Source: Gammaproteobacteria bacterium (GTDB lineage: Bacteria > Pseudomonadota > Gammaproteobacteria > Burkholderiales > Burkholderiaceae_C). Taken from it: a stretch of DNA of 59,623 nucleotides. Under the pieces are notes generated by a model, which saw nothing but the letters and a program-made list of their open reading frames with translations, had not been told where the DNA came from and searched no databases. This document shows positions 9,052 through 17,037 of the stretch, piece by piece. The stretch spans positions 1-59,623 of the forward strand of contig JANYHL010000035.1 of NCBI GenBank assembly GCA_025359085.1. Direction: 5' to 3'. Position 1 is the first letter of the stretch, and each line of letters begins with the position of its first letter. Both the position numbers and the translations under genes were made by a program.

Positions 9052-9771
9052 ATGGATTTGCCGCAGGGCCTCAAAAAAAATTTTCTTCTGGCTGCGCTGC
9101 CCCCGTCTGAGGTTGAGCGCCTCGCGCCCCAATTGGAGTTGGTCCAGATGCTGCTGGGTGACGTGCTTTACGAGCCCGGCGGCCAGCTGCAGTACGTTTA
9201 TTTTCCAATCACGGCGATTGTGTCGCTTCAATACATGACAGAGGATGGCGCCTCGGCTGAGGTCGCCGGCGTTGGCAATGAGGGCATGCTCGGCGTTTCG
9301 CTGTTCCTGGGTGGAAACACAACGACCAACCGGGCCACGGTGCAGACGGGCGGCAGCGGATACCGGTTGAAAGGGCGCTTGCTGGTGGATGAATTCAATC
9401 GCGCGGGACCGATGATGCGTTTACTGCTGCGTTACACGCAAGCCTTGATGACGCAGATGGCCCAAACCGCAGTCTGCAATCGGCACCATTCGGTGGAGCA
9501 GCAACTGTGCCGCTGGCTGTTGGCAACGCTGGACCGTTTGCCATCGACCGAGCTGACCATGACGCAGGAACTGATTGCCGGCATGATCGGCGTGCGCCGT
9601 GAAGGCATCACCGCCGCCGCCGGGCGCTTGCAGCAAGCAAAGTGCATTCACTATCGCCGTGGCCACATCACGGTGCTTGACCGCCAGGGGCTGGAGTCGC
9701 GTGCGTGTGAATGCTACGACGTAGTCAAAAATGAACACGATCGTTTGCTGGGCGATGTTACCCAGCGCTAG
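9052..9771 (+). CDS. Crp/Fnr-family transcriptional regulator
   Basis: A 239-residue regulator. The ATG at 9052 with GGAG at 9041-9044 was chosen over an upstream in-frame ATG. Residues about 20-140 form a cyclic-nucleotide-binding-like beta-barrel (DVLYEPGGQLQYVYFP, GNEGMLGVSLFLGG); the arginine-containing cAMP pocket of true Crp is not recognisable, and no cysteine cluster of Fnr is present, so the ligand is unknown. A C-terminal winged HTH follows (MTQELIAGMIGVRREGITAAAGRL, about residues 165-190). It stands between two related palindromes and upstream of a sensor kinase and a receiver protein, suggesting a common signalling locus. Confidence 0.85.
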   Translation: MDLPQGLKKNFLLAALPPSEVERLAPQLELVQMLLGDVLYEPGGQLQYVYFPITAIVSLQYMTEDGASAEVAGVGNEGMLGVSLFLGGNTTTNRATVQTGGSGYRLKGRLLVDEFNRAGPMMRLLLRYTQALMTQMAQTAVCNRHHSVEQQLCRWLLATLDRLPSTELTMTQELIAGMIGVRREGITAAAGRLQQAKCIHYRRGHITVLDRQGLESRACECYDVVKNEHDRLLGDVTQR

Positions 9772-9806
9772 AAAACTCCCATTGACCTGCTTCATGAAAT
9801 TGTCGA

Positions 9807-9825
9807 CCTATGTGCGTTAACACAC
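9807..9825 (-). promoter_or_regulatory. Palindromic operator candidate, site 2
   Basis: Read on the minus strand this is GTGTGTTAACGCACATAGG, which agrees with site 1 at 16 of 19 positions, including the non-palindromic ATAGG tail. It is 55 bases upstream of the hybrid kinase start, a position suitable for controlling that gene. Confidence 0.55.
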
Positions 9826-9879
9826 GGACCAGCGCGGGCTGGGTTGATATCCTCCTTCCCGTTGCAATAAATATCTAAC

Positions 9880-12800
9880 ATGTTCAAAATTGACCTTGCC
9901 GCTGCTTTACTTTCGCCTGCTGTAGGCACACCGGAAGGACTCGCCGAGTTCAGGCGACAAGAGGCCCTGCTTAAAACCGGGGCGTTGCAGAATGCGATTC
10001 TCAACAGTGCCAACTTTTCCAGCATCGCCACCGACGCGAATGGCGTCATTCAGATATTCAACATCGGCGCCGAGCGCATGCTGGGTTATGCGGCGGTTGA
10101 CGTCCTGAACAAGATCACGCCGGCCGACATTTCTGATCCGCAGGAAGTGATCGCGCGCGCCAAGGAATTGAGCGCGGAGCTCGGCACCCAGATAAACCCG
10201 GGCTTTGAGGCCCTGGTGTTCAAGGCCTCGCGCGGTATTGAAGACATCTATGAGTTGACGTATATCCGCAAGGACGGTAGCCGCTTTGCCGCCATCGTAT
10301 CGGTCACCGCGCTGCGCGATGCGACGGATGCCATCATTGGCTATCTGTTGATCGGCACGGACAACACGGCGCGCAAGCAGGTTGAAGCAGAACGACAGCA
10401 TTTGCTCGCGGTGCAGGAGCAGACCAATCGGCAACTGCATCAGGCCAACTTGACTTTGCGGGAAAGCGAGGAACAACTCGCCGTCACACTGCATTCTATC
10501 GGCGACGCCGTGATCGCCACCGACGCGACAGCGCATGTGACGCTCTTGAACCCCTTGGCGGAGCGGCTCACGGGCTGGTCTCAGCGTGACGCCGTCGGTC
10601 GTCCGGTGGACGAGATTTTTACCATCATTAACAAGGAAACGCGCCAAGCCGCTCCCATTCCTGTTGCTGAAACCTTGGCGCACGGCACGGTTCAGGGCTT
10701 GGCCAACCACACTGTTGTGATCGCTCGCGATGGCAGCGAGTGCGATATTGCCGACAGTTGCGCGCCGATTCGTGACCGCGATGGAGAAGTCATCGGTGCC
10801 GTGCTGGTGTTTCGTGACGTGACCGAGGAATATGCGGCGCAGCAAGCCTTGCGCGACAGTACCGCCTTGATCCAGACGGTGCTCAACACCGTGGCGGACG
10901 GCATCATCACCATCTATGCCCGCGGTGGCATGCTCAAGACCGTCAATCCCGCCGCCGAACGCATGTTTGGCTATAGCGCGACCGAGCTGGTCGGACAAAA
11001 CTTCAGTCTGCTGATTCCCGAGTTGGACCAAGACCAGCGCAATGGCTCGCTGGAGTATTACAGCGCCAGCGATGAGGCGCGTGCGGTCGGCCTGGGGCGC
11101 GAGGTGCTGGGTCGGCGCCAGGATGGCAGTATGTTCCCGATGGAAATGGCAGTCAGCGAGATGTGGCTGGGCGGTGAGCGGTATTTCACCGGCATATTGC
11201 GCGATACCACCGCGCGAAAACAGGCCGAAGAAGCCTTGCTCCAGGCGGGCGCTTTGCAGAGCGCGATTTTCAACAGCGCCAATTTTTCCAGCATTGCCAC
11301 CGACGCCAAAGGCGTCATTCAGATATTTAACGTCGGCGCCGAGCGCATGCTGGGCTACACCGCGCTGGAGGTCATGAACAAGGTGACCCCGGCTGACATT
11401 TCTGATCCGCAGGAAGTGATTGCGCGTGCCAAAGAACTGAGTCTCGAACTCGGCACCCAGATTGAACCGGGCTTCGAAGCCCTGGTGTTCAAGGCCTCGC
11501 GCGGTATTGAAGATATTTATGAGTTGACCTACATCCGTAAGGACGGCAGCCGTTTTCCGGCGGTGGTGTCAGTCACAGCCTTGCGCGACGCGCAGGGCAC
11601 CATCATCGGCTACCTGTTGATTGGCACCGATAACACCGCGCGCCAGCGTGTCGAGGCTGAGCGTGCCGCGCTCGATCAGGCGCTGCGCGATAAAAACGTC
11701 GAGCTGGAGAGTGCCCGCCAAGCAGCGGACAAGGCCAATCTGGCCAAATCGGATTTCTTGTCGAGCATGAGCCATGAGCTGCGCTCACCGCTGAATGCCA
11801 TCCTGGGCTTTGCGCAGTTGATGGAATCTGGCACCCCGCCGCCCACGGCCATGCAGCGGGCCAGCATCGACCAGATCCTTCATGGCGGCTGGTATTTGCT
11901 GGAGTTGATCAATGAAATCCTCGATCTGGCCTTGATCGAGTCCGGCAAGCTGTCGCTGTCGATGGAGCCGATCGCGCTGCCCGAGGTGTTGCTGGACTGT
12001 CAGGCCATGATCGACCCGCAGGCTCAAAAGAGTGCCATTCGCATCAGCTTTCCAGAGTTCAATGGCCCTTGTTTTGTCAATGCCGATCGGACGCGCGTCA
12101 AGCAGGTGATCGTCAATCTGATGTCCAACGCCATCAAGTACAACCGCGTCGGCGGCACCGTCGATGTGACGTGCAAAACCGTTGCTCCGCAGCGTCTTCG
12201 CATCAGCGTGCGCGATACCGGCGAAGGACTTTCGGCAGAAAAATTGGCGCAACTGTTCCAGCCCTTCAATCGGCTCGGCCAAGAGGTCGGTGCCGAAGAG
12301 GGCACGGGTATCGGCCTGGTAGTGAGCAAGCGCTTGGTTGAATTGATGGGGGGTGAAATTGGCGCGCAAAGTATTGTGGGGAGCGGCAGTGTGTTCTGGT
12401 TTGAGTTGAATTTGGTGGCGGCCCCGCAATTTGCCGCCAATTCTGATGCGCCGCTGGTGCTGCTGCAAGCGCAAGTTGAACTTGGCCTGGCGCTGCGCAC
12501 CCTGCTGTATGTGGAAGACAACCGGGCCAACATGGAGTTGGTCGGGCAACTCATTGCGCGGCGACCGGATATGCGCTTGCTGAGTGCACGCGATGGTATG
12601 CAGGGCATTACGCTGGCGCGCATTCATCAACCCAAAGTGATTCTGATGGACATCAATCTGCCTGGCATCAGTGGCCTGCAGGCCCTGAAAATCCTGCGTG
12701 ATGATCCGGCAACCCGCCACATCCCGGTGCTGGCCATCAGTGCCAACGCCATGCCACACGATATTGAGAAAGGTCTGCAAGCGGGATTTTTCCGCTACCT

Positions 12801-12906
12801 GACCAAACCGATCAAGGTCAACGAATTCATGGAGGTGCTTGATCTGGCGCTGGAGTTTGCGCAAGCAGGGTCCAATGGTGAAGTCGATCTGGTCGTGTCT
12901 TTATAA
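9880..12906 (+). CDS. Multi-PAS hybrid sensor histidine kinase with C-terminal receiver
   Basis: A 1008-residue protein with no signal peptide or membrane segment, so probably cytosolic. It has four PAS modules (about residues 30-170, 195-320, 325-445, 450-590). The first and fourth are near copies of each other, about 85% identical by eye over 142 residues, indicating an internal duplication. HisKA follows with SHELRSPLNA (phospho-acceptor His632). The HATPase has NLMSNAIKYN, DTGEGL and GTGIGLVVSK. The C-terminal receiver has LMDINLPG (Asp924) and the conserved lysine in YLTKPIK. PAS modules may bind small ligands or cofactors, but no haem or flavin residue pattern can be asserted. The next gene encodes a receiver-PAS protein likely to act with it. 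Confidence 0.93.
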   Translation: MFKIDLAAALLSPAVGTPEGLAEFRRQEALLKTGALQNAILNSANFSSIATDANGVIQIFNIGAERMLGYAAVDVLNKITPADISDPQEVIARAKELSAELGTQINPGFEALVFKASRGIEDIYELTYIRKDGSRFAAIVSVTALRDATDAIIGYLLIGTDNTARKQVEAERQHLLAVQEQTNRQLHQANLTLRESEEQLAVTLHSIGDAVIATDATAHVTLLNPLAERLTGWSQRDAVGRPVDEIFTIINKETRQAAPIPVAETLAHGTVQGLANHTVVIARDGSECDIADSCAPIRDRDGEVIGAVLVFRDVTEEYAAQQALRDSTALIQTVLNTVADGIITIYARGGMLKTVNPAAERMFGYSATELVGQNFSLLIPELDQDQRNGSLEYYSASDEARAVGLGREVLGRRQDGSMFPMEMAVSEMWLGGERYFTGILRDTTARKQAEEALLQAGALQSAIFNSANFSSIATDAKGVIQIFNVGAERMLGYTALEVMNKVTPADISDPQEVIARAKELSLELGTQIEPGFEALVFKASRGIEDIYELTYIRKDGSRFPAVVSVTALRDAQGTIIGYLLIGTDNTARQRVEAERAALDQALRDKNVELESARQAADKANLAKSDFLSSMSHELRSPLNAILGFAQLMESGTPPPTAMQRASIDQILHGGWYLLELINEILDLALIESGKLSLSMEPIALPEVLLDCQAMIDPQAQKSAIRISFPEFNGPCFVNADRTRVKQVIVNLMSNAIKYNRVGGTVDVTCKTVAPQRLRISVRDTGEGLSAEKLAQLFQPFNRLGQEVGAEEGTGIGLVVSKRLVELMGGEIGAQSIVGSGSVFWFELNLVAAPQFAANSDAPLVLLQAQVELGLALRTLLYVEDNRANMELVGQLIARRPDMRLLSARDGMQGITLARIHQPKVILMDINLPGISGLQALKILRDDPATRHIPVLAISANAMPHDIEKGLQAGFFRYLTKPIKVNEFMEVLDLALEFAQAGSNGEVDLVVSL

Positions 12907-12945
12907 GAACTCAAGTTTCAGTGAAAACGAAAGAAAGAAAATTAA

Positions 12946-13785
12946 ATGGTTAGCACTGCCAATATTCTGAACGCCAGTATTTTGATCGTTGACGATCAGC
13001 AAGCCAACGTGCAGTTGCTGGAGCAAATGCTGCGGGACGCCGGTTACCAACGCCTGACCTCGACGATGGATCCGTTTGCCGTCTGCGAGTTGCATCGCAC
13101 CAACCACTACGATCTGATTTTGCTCGATTTGCAGATGCCCGGCATGGACGGTTTTCAGGTGATGGACGGCCTGAAGGAGATCGACCCCGACGGCTATGTC
13201 CCTATCCTGGTGGTCACGGCGCAGCCGGGCCACAAGCTGCGAGCGCTGGCCTCGGGCGCGAAAGATTTTGTCGCCAAACCGTTTGATCTGGTCGAGGTCA
13301 AGACGCGTATTCACAATATGCTGGAAGTGCGCTTGCTGTATAAAAAACTTCAAAACTACAACCAGATGCTGGAGCAAACGGTGCTGGAGCGGACCGTCGA
13401 ATTGAGCGAAAGTGAAGCACGCTTTCGCCGCTTGACTGAACTGGCGTCCGACTGGTACTGGGAGCAAGACGCGCAAGGGCGTTTTACCAAGGTGTACGGC
13501 CCGGTGCTCGACATGCTGGGTATCTCGATGGAGAGCTTGCTGGGAGAAATCAAACAGGAGCAGGCCTTGCGCTGGAATGAGGCGGAGCGCGCGGTTCTCA
13601 AAGCGAACGTGGCGGCACGTCGGCCGTTCCTGGATTTTGTCTTCAGCCGGATCGATGACGCCGGCGAGCGCCAGTATTTTCAGGTCAGCGGGGAGCCGAT
13701 GTTTGATGTCTCGGGCCGCTTTACCGGCTACCGCGGCGTCGGCCGGGACGTCAGCGCGATCATGCGTGAGGTGGCGCAACAGTGA
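12946..13785 (+). CDS. Response regulator with receiver and PAS domains
   Basis: A 279-residue protein. Residues about 10-130 form a receiver: ILIVDDQQANVQ with the acidic pair, LILLDLQMPGMDG with the phospho-acceptor aspartate, VVTAQ and the lysine in FVAKPFD. A coiled-coil linker (LLYKKLQNYNQMLEQTVLERTVELSESE) leads to a PAS fold (about 165-279: ARFRRLTELASDWYWEQDAQG). There is no DNA-binding, GGDEF, EAL or kinase output, so it probably works through protein contacts, perhaps with the kinase encoded 39 bases upstream. PAS modules starting WYWEQD often precede GGDEF domains; here the protein ends first. Confidence 0.88.
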   Translation: MVSTANILNASILIVDDQQANVQLLEQMLRDAGYQRLTSTMDPFAVCELHRTNHYDLILLDLQMPGMDGFQVMDGLKEIDPDGYVPILVVTAQPGHKLRALASGAKDFVAKPFDLVEVKTRIHNMLEVRLLYKKLQNYNQMLEQTVLERTVELSESEARFRRLTELASDWYWEQDAQGRFTKVYGPVLDMLGISMESLLGEIKQEQALRWNEAERAVLKANVAARRPFLDFVFSRIDDAGERQYFQVSGEPMFDVSGRFTGYRGVGRDVSAIMREVAQQ

Positions 13786-13803
13786 GCGGTGTAGACGAAT
13801 AGG

Positions 13804-15072
13804 CTAATCGTCCCGGCCTTGAGCGGGCGCAGGCCTAAGCCAGTGCACAATTTTTTCGGTCACCTCCGGGCTGCTGAGCAGGGCCATGTGGCTGGTGCGG
13901 TAGGCAATCCATTGCGAGGTTTTGGCAAACACCAGGTTTCGCCGTGGGTCCTTGTGTTGTCCCAGCGCGCTGTGCAGCGGCACCAGGCCGTCGCCAATCA
14001 GGCGATCTGCCAGGGTGCTGCGTTGGGCGGCCGTGGTGGCCGCCACGGCGTAGCAGGCCACGCCTTCAGGTAGCGCCAGCGCCTGGCGATCATCAGGTTT
14101 GCGCTGAAAACGGTCGTGGCCCTGCCAGTCCGCGTCGAGCACATTGCCCCAACGCAGATCGGTGATGCCGGCGCTGCGCAACTGGCCCAGTTTGGCAAAC
14201 GGCGCGCTGTAGGGCGTGCTGCCCAGGACCCTATCCACCCAGTTGCCGGCTCGCTCCAGCGGCGCGCCATGGTGCGGCGTACCCAGAAACACGATGCTTT
14301 TTAGCCTACCGGGCCAGCGCAAACCCTCCTGTTTGGCGTAGTGGAACGCGCTGCGGATCAGCAGGCCGCCCATGCTGTGGGCCAGCACCGTGATTTCATC
14401 GAGGGGGGTTGGCCAATGCGTCAGCAGTTGCTCCAGCTGGGTTGACAATTCATGCCCGTTTTGCGAGGTGTGCAGACCGGTGTTGTAGCGCAGATAAACC
14501 GGGGTGTAGCCCAGTGTTGCGGCCAGCGTCGCGCCATGGTCCAGCCCCTGTCCGTTCTGTTGCGTGCGCCACTGCAGGTCGTTCATGCAAAGCCCGTGAA
14601 TCAGCAACAGGACCTTGCCGGTGGCGTCCGGCATGGGCGGCAGGGCCTGCCAGTTCAGCGCCTCGCCCTGGTAGCGCAGGGTCATGGGGGTGGCGAACGG
14701 GCTGCGGGCCTCCAGCAGGTGATCGCCCATCACGCCATTGAGTGCCGCCAGCACCGCCGCGCGCTGGGGGTTGCCGGGCTGGGCGTCTTCGGCTGCGTCC
14801 AGCGCGGGTTGCAACCGGGCCAGCAATGTGTCCACGCTTTTACCCAGCAATCGGGTCACACCCTGCACACTCTTGTAGACCAGGCCGGTGATGCCGCCGG
14901 TTTGTCCTGACGCCTTGCCACCGGTGACGCCCAGGCGGTCAAATACCGACTGGTGCACCCCTTCGGCGATGCGGGCGACGCCCGCCGTGGCCTGTGTCGC
15001 CAGTTGCACGATACCCCGCAGGTCCGAACTGCGCAGGTGTTGGAGGGGGTTTTTGGACGGTGGCTTGGTCAT
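13804..15072 (-). CDS. Alpha/beta-hydrolase, esterase/lipase-like
   Basis: A 422-residue alpha/beta-hydrolase. After a roughly 150-residue N-terminal region rich in helices (GIVQLATQATAGVARIAEGVHQ), the catalytic fold begins at VLLLIHGLCMNDLQW (oxyanion region). The nucleophile elbow is VLAHSMGGLLIRSAF (serine in G/A-H-S-M-G), followed by IVFLGTPHHGAPLERAG, typical of PGAP1/lipase-like families. A DGLVPLHSALG segment near residue 370 probably supplies the acid, and the histidine is likely in the final TSHMALLSSPEV. Substrate unknown; a membrane or storage lipid ester is plausible. No signal peptide was seen. Confidence 0.8.
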   Translation of the reverse strand: MTKPPSKNPLQHLRSSDLRGIVQLATQATAGVARIAEGVHQSVFDRLGVTGGKASGQTGGITGLVYKSVQGVTRLLGKSVDTLLARLQPALDAAEDAQPGNPQRAAVLAALNGVMGDHLLEARSPFATPMTLRYQGEALNWQALPPMPDATGKVLLLIHGLCMNDLQWRTQQNGQGLDHGATLAATLGYTPVYLRYNTGLHTSQNGHELSTQLEQLLTHWPTPLDEITVLAHSMGGLLIRSAFHYAKQEGLRWPGRLKSIVFLGTPHHGAPLERAGNWVDRVLGSTPYSAPFAKLGQLRSAGITDLRWGNVLDADWQGHDRFQRKPDDRQALALPEGVACYAVAATTAAQRSTLADRLIGDGLVPLHSALGQHKDPRRNLVFAKTSQWIAYRTSHMALLSSPEVTEKIVHWLRPAPAQGRDD

Positions 15073-15117
15073 GGGAAAATTTCCGAAATCCCGGTATCTG
15101 TTGAGGACAGAGCACGC

Positions 15118-16035
15118 TTATTGGAATTTCTCATGCGGCGCCAGGTAGCGCCATTGGCCCAAGGGTAGATTGCCCAGCATCACCTTGCCAATGCGCACGC
15201 GTTTCAGACCAACTACCTTGAGGCCGACCAGCTCGCACATGCGGCGAATCTGGCGTTTCTTGCCTTCGGTCAAGACAAAGCGCAGTTGCTCGGGATTTTG
15301 CCAATCCACCTTGGCTGCTTGAAGCGCTTGTCCGTCCAGGCTCAGGCCGTGGCGCAGCAAAGCGAGTTTTTCACACGGGAAAACCGACTGCACATCGGTG
15401 CTGACGGGGTCGTCATCGTCAATCCGGCTGAGCTGGCCGGTGCTGGGCGACGCAGCCGGGTCCCCGTTGTAAACCACCCGCACCAGGTATTCTTTTTCCA
15501 TCACGGCGTCTTCGCCAATCAATTGGCGCGCCACGCGGCCGTCTTGCGTCAGCACCAGAAGCCCGGTCGAGTCAATGTCAAGGCGCCCGGCGGGCACCAG
15601 GCTTTTGAGCTGGCTGGGGTGGAAGAAAAACCGGGCGTTGTCTTGCGTCCAGCGGTTTTGCGGCTGCACCAGGGTGATGGCGGGCAAATGACCGTCTTCC
15701 GCCTGCCCGCTGACCAGGCCGATCGGTTTGTGCACCAGCACTGTCACTTGCTTGGCTTGCTGGCCCTGGGCTTGCTTGTCGATCTCGATGCGCACATCGG
15801 GCTGCACCTGCATGCCCATGGTGGCCACGACGCCGTTGACCTTGACCCAGCCCTGGGCTATCCAGTCGTCGGCTTCGCGGCGCGATGCCAGGCCAAGCTC
15901 GGCCATGCGTTTGTTCAAGCGCAGGGTTCCGCCAGGGCCGATGGCGGCAGTGTTGGTCTGGCCCGCTGGAAGGGGTGCGCGTGGCGTGGGAGGCGTTGCA
16001 CGGCGGAACAAGGGGGGGGCTTTTGAGTCTGTCAT
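15118..16035 (-). CDS. RsuA/RluF-family rRNA pseudouridine synthase
   Basis: A 305-residue pseudouridine synthase, probably modifying 23S rRNA. A disordered proline-rich N-terminus precedes an S4 RNA-binding domain (about residues 38-85: RLNKRMAELGLASRREADDWI). The catalytic domain has VHKPIGLVSG and the active-site motif AGRLDIDSTGLLVLTQDG containing the catalytic aspartate, and ends with the conserved GKKRQIRRMCELVGLKVVGLKRVRIG. The arrangement fits RluF better than RsuA, but RluB/RluE cannot be excluded. The upstream flank is made of a dispersed repeat that stops two bases from the start codon, leaving no recognisable ribosome site. Confidence 0.85.
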   Translation of the reverse strand: MTDSKAPPLFRRATPPTPRAPLPAGQTNTAAIGPGGTLRLNKRMAELGLASRREADDWIAQGWVKVNGVVATMGMQVQPDVRIEIDKQAQGQQAKQVTVLVHKPIGLVSGQAEDGHLPAITLVQPQNRWTQDNARFFFHPSQLKSLVPAGRLDIDSTGLLVLTQDGRVARQLIGEDAVMEKEYLVRVVYNGDPAASPSTGQLSRIDDDDPVSTDVQSVFPCEKLALLRHGLSLDGQALQAAKVDWQNPEQLRFVLTEGKKRQIRRMCELVGLKVVGLKRVRIGKVMLGNLPLGQWRYLAPHEKFQ

Positions 16036-16096
16036 TTTGCTATATATATAGTAGCTATATATGCTTATTTTACGCAGGCTAGAGCCTGATTTCTTA
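16036..16096 (+). repeat. Dispersed repeat, copy 2 (abuts the pseudouridine synthase start)
   Basis: TGCTATATATATAGTAGC forms the AT-rich palindrome and is followed by a diverged tail CAGGCTAGAGCCTGATTTC. It fills the whole gap between the pseudouridine synthase gene and the Crp/Fnr gene stop, so any signal between those genes lies in repeat DNA. Confidence 0.7.
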
Positions 16097-16804
16097 TAAA
16101 AATATCTGGGAACGCAGTGCCGCCAGACTTAACACGCGCAGGCCGCCATATTCGACGCGGATCACGCCTTGCTCGGCCAGCGCCGTCAGGGCTTCATTCA
16201 CGCGCTGGCGTGACAGGCCGACCAGGTAGGCCAGCTCCTGCTGGGTGATGCGCAGCACCTCGCCGACGCCGGGGTACAGCACCGGGTTGAACAGCGCAGC
16301 CAGACTGCGCGCCACCCGGATGTCGGGGTTGCTCATGCGGTCAATCTCGCGCGCGGCGATGAACTGGCCAAGCCGCTCGTTGAGCTGATTCATCACAAAG
16401 CGGTTAAAGCCAATCGAGTTGTCCAGCAACCAGTGAAAGGTGTCCACATGCAGCCCGGCCACCCGGCTCTTGCGCAGGGCCTGGATGTTGTAGCGGTAGC
16501 TTTCGCGTTTCAGGGCTGTGCCTTCGCCAAACCAGCCGCCGGGCGGCACGCCGGTGAAGGTGATGGTTTGGCCCTCGGCGTTTTCGCTGCTCATTTTGAG
16601 CAGGCCGTCGACTACGCCAAACCAGTAGGTGACCGGGCGACCGTTGCGGCAGACGTAGTCACCCGCGACGGCATCGGCAATTTTCAGGTCGTCCACGGCC
16701 CGCTCGTACTCTTTAGGCGACAGTCGATCAAGCCATGGAATCGTGTTCAGTTCGAGAGCGGTCAGCGGCCGGCGACGCTGGTGAAGAGAAACATCGGAGG
16801 TCAT
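16094..16804 (-). CDS. Crp/Fnr-family regulator divergent from the ABC importer operon
   Basis: A 236-residue regulator from the ATG at 16804; upstream in-frame starts would add a hydrophobic leader out of character for the family. The N-terminal cyclic-nucleotide-binding-like barrel contains GDYVCRNGRPVTYWFGVVDG and GVPPGGWFGEGTALKRE (about residues 45-105). The HTH is ITQQELAYLVGLSRQRVNEAL (about residues 180-200), with RQR in the recognition helix as in many members. It is transcribed away from the acyl-CoA synthetase/ABC operon, so it is the likely controller of that operon; the inducer cannot be read. Confidence 0.88.
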   Translation of the reverse strand: MTSDVSLHQRRRPLTALELNTIPWLDRLSPKEYERAVDDLKIADAVAGDYVCRNGRPVTYWFGVVDGLLKMSSENAEGQTITFTGVPPGGWFGEGTALKRESYRYNIQALRKSRVAGLHVDTFHWLLDNSIGFNRFVMNQLNERLGQFIAAREIDRMSNPDIRVARSLAALFNPVLYPGVGEVLRITQQELAYLVGLSRQRVNEALTALAEQGVIRVEYGGLRVLSLAALRSQIFL

Positions 16805-16885
16805 GAAGAAACCAAAGAAAGGAGAAAGCAGGTGCCCCCAGTGTTTAAGAAGCGCAGGGAAAACACCTACCGAGAAAAGTCCAAA

Positions 16886-16903
16886 TTGTCGTTCAAATGA
16901 CAA
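16886..16903. promoter_or_regulatory. Candidate operator between the regulator and the importer operon
   Basis: TTGTC and GACAA face each other across eight bases (16886-16890, 16899-16903) in the divergent region 16805-17037. The 18-base dyad has the size expected for a Crp/Fnr-type dimer. The rest of this 233-base region shows no gene. Confidence 0.4.
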
Positions 16904-17037
16904 CTTGGCGTCAAATGAATGTCTACCATTTGGTCTCGTTCAGCAACCCGGCGGCCAATGGCCAAGTTGGGTTGACCCGTGGGGACAGCGTTAAAGATAT
17001 GTCCCTAACTTTTTTAGATGGAAGACAAGGTACCGGG

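Noticed and set aside
9907-12864. Long frames opposite the hybrid kinase gene
   Set aside because: Shadows of a high-GC gene; the duplicated PAS modules even produce duplicated shadow peptides.
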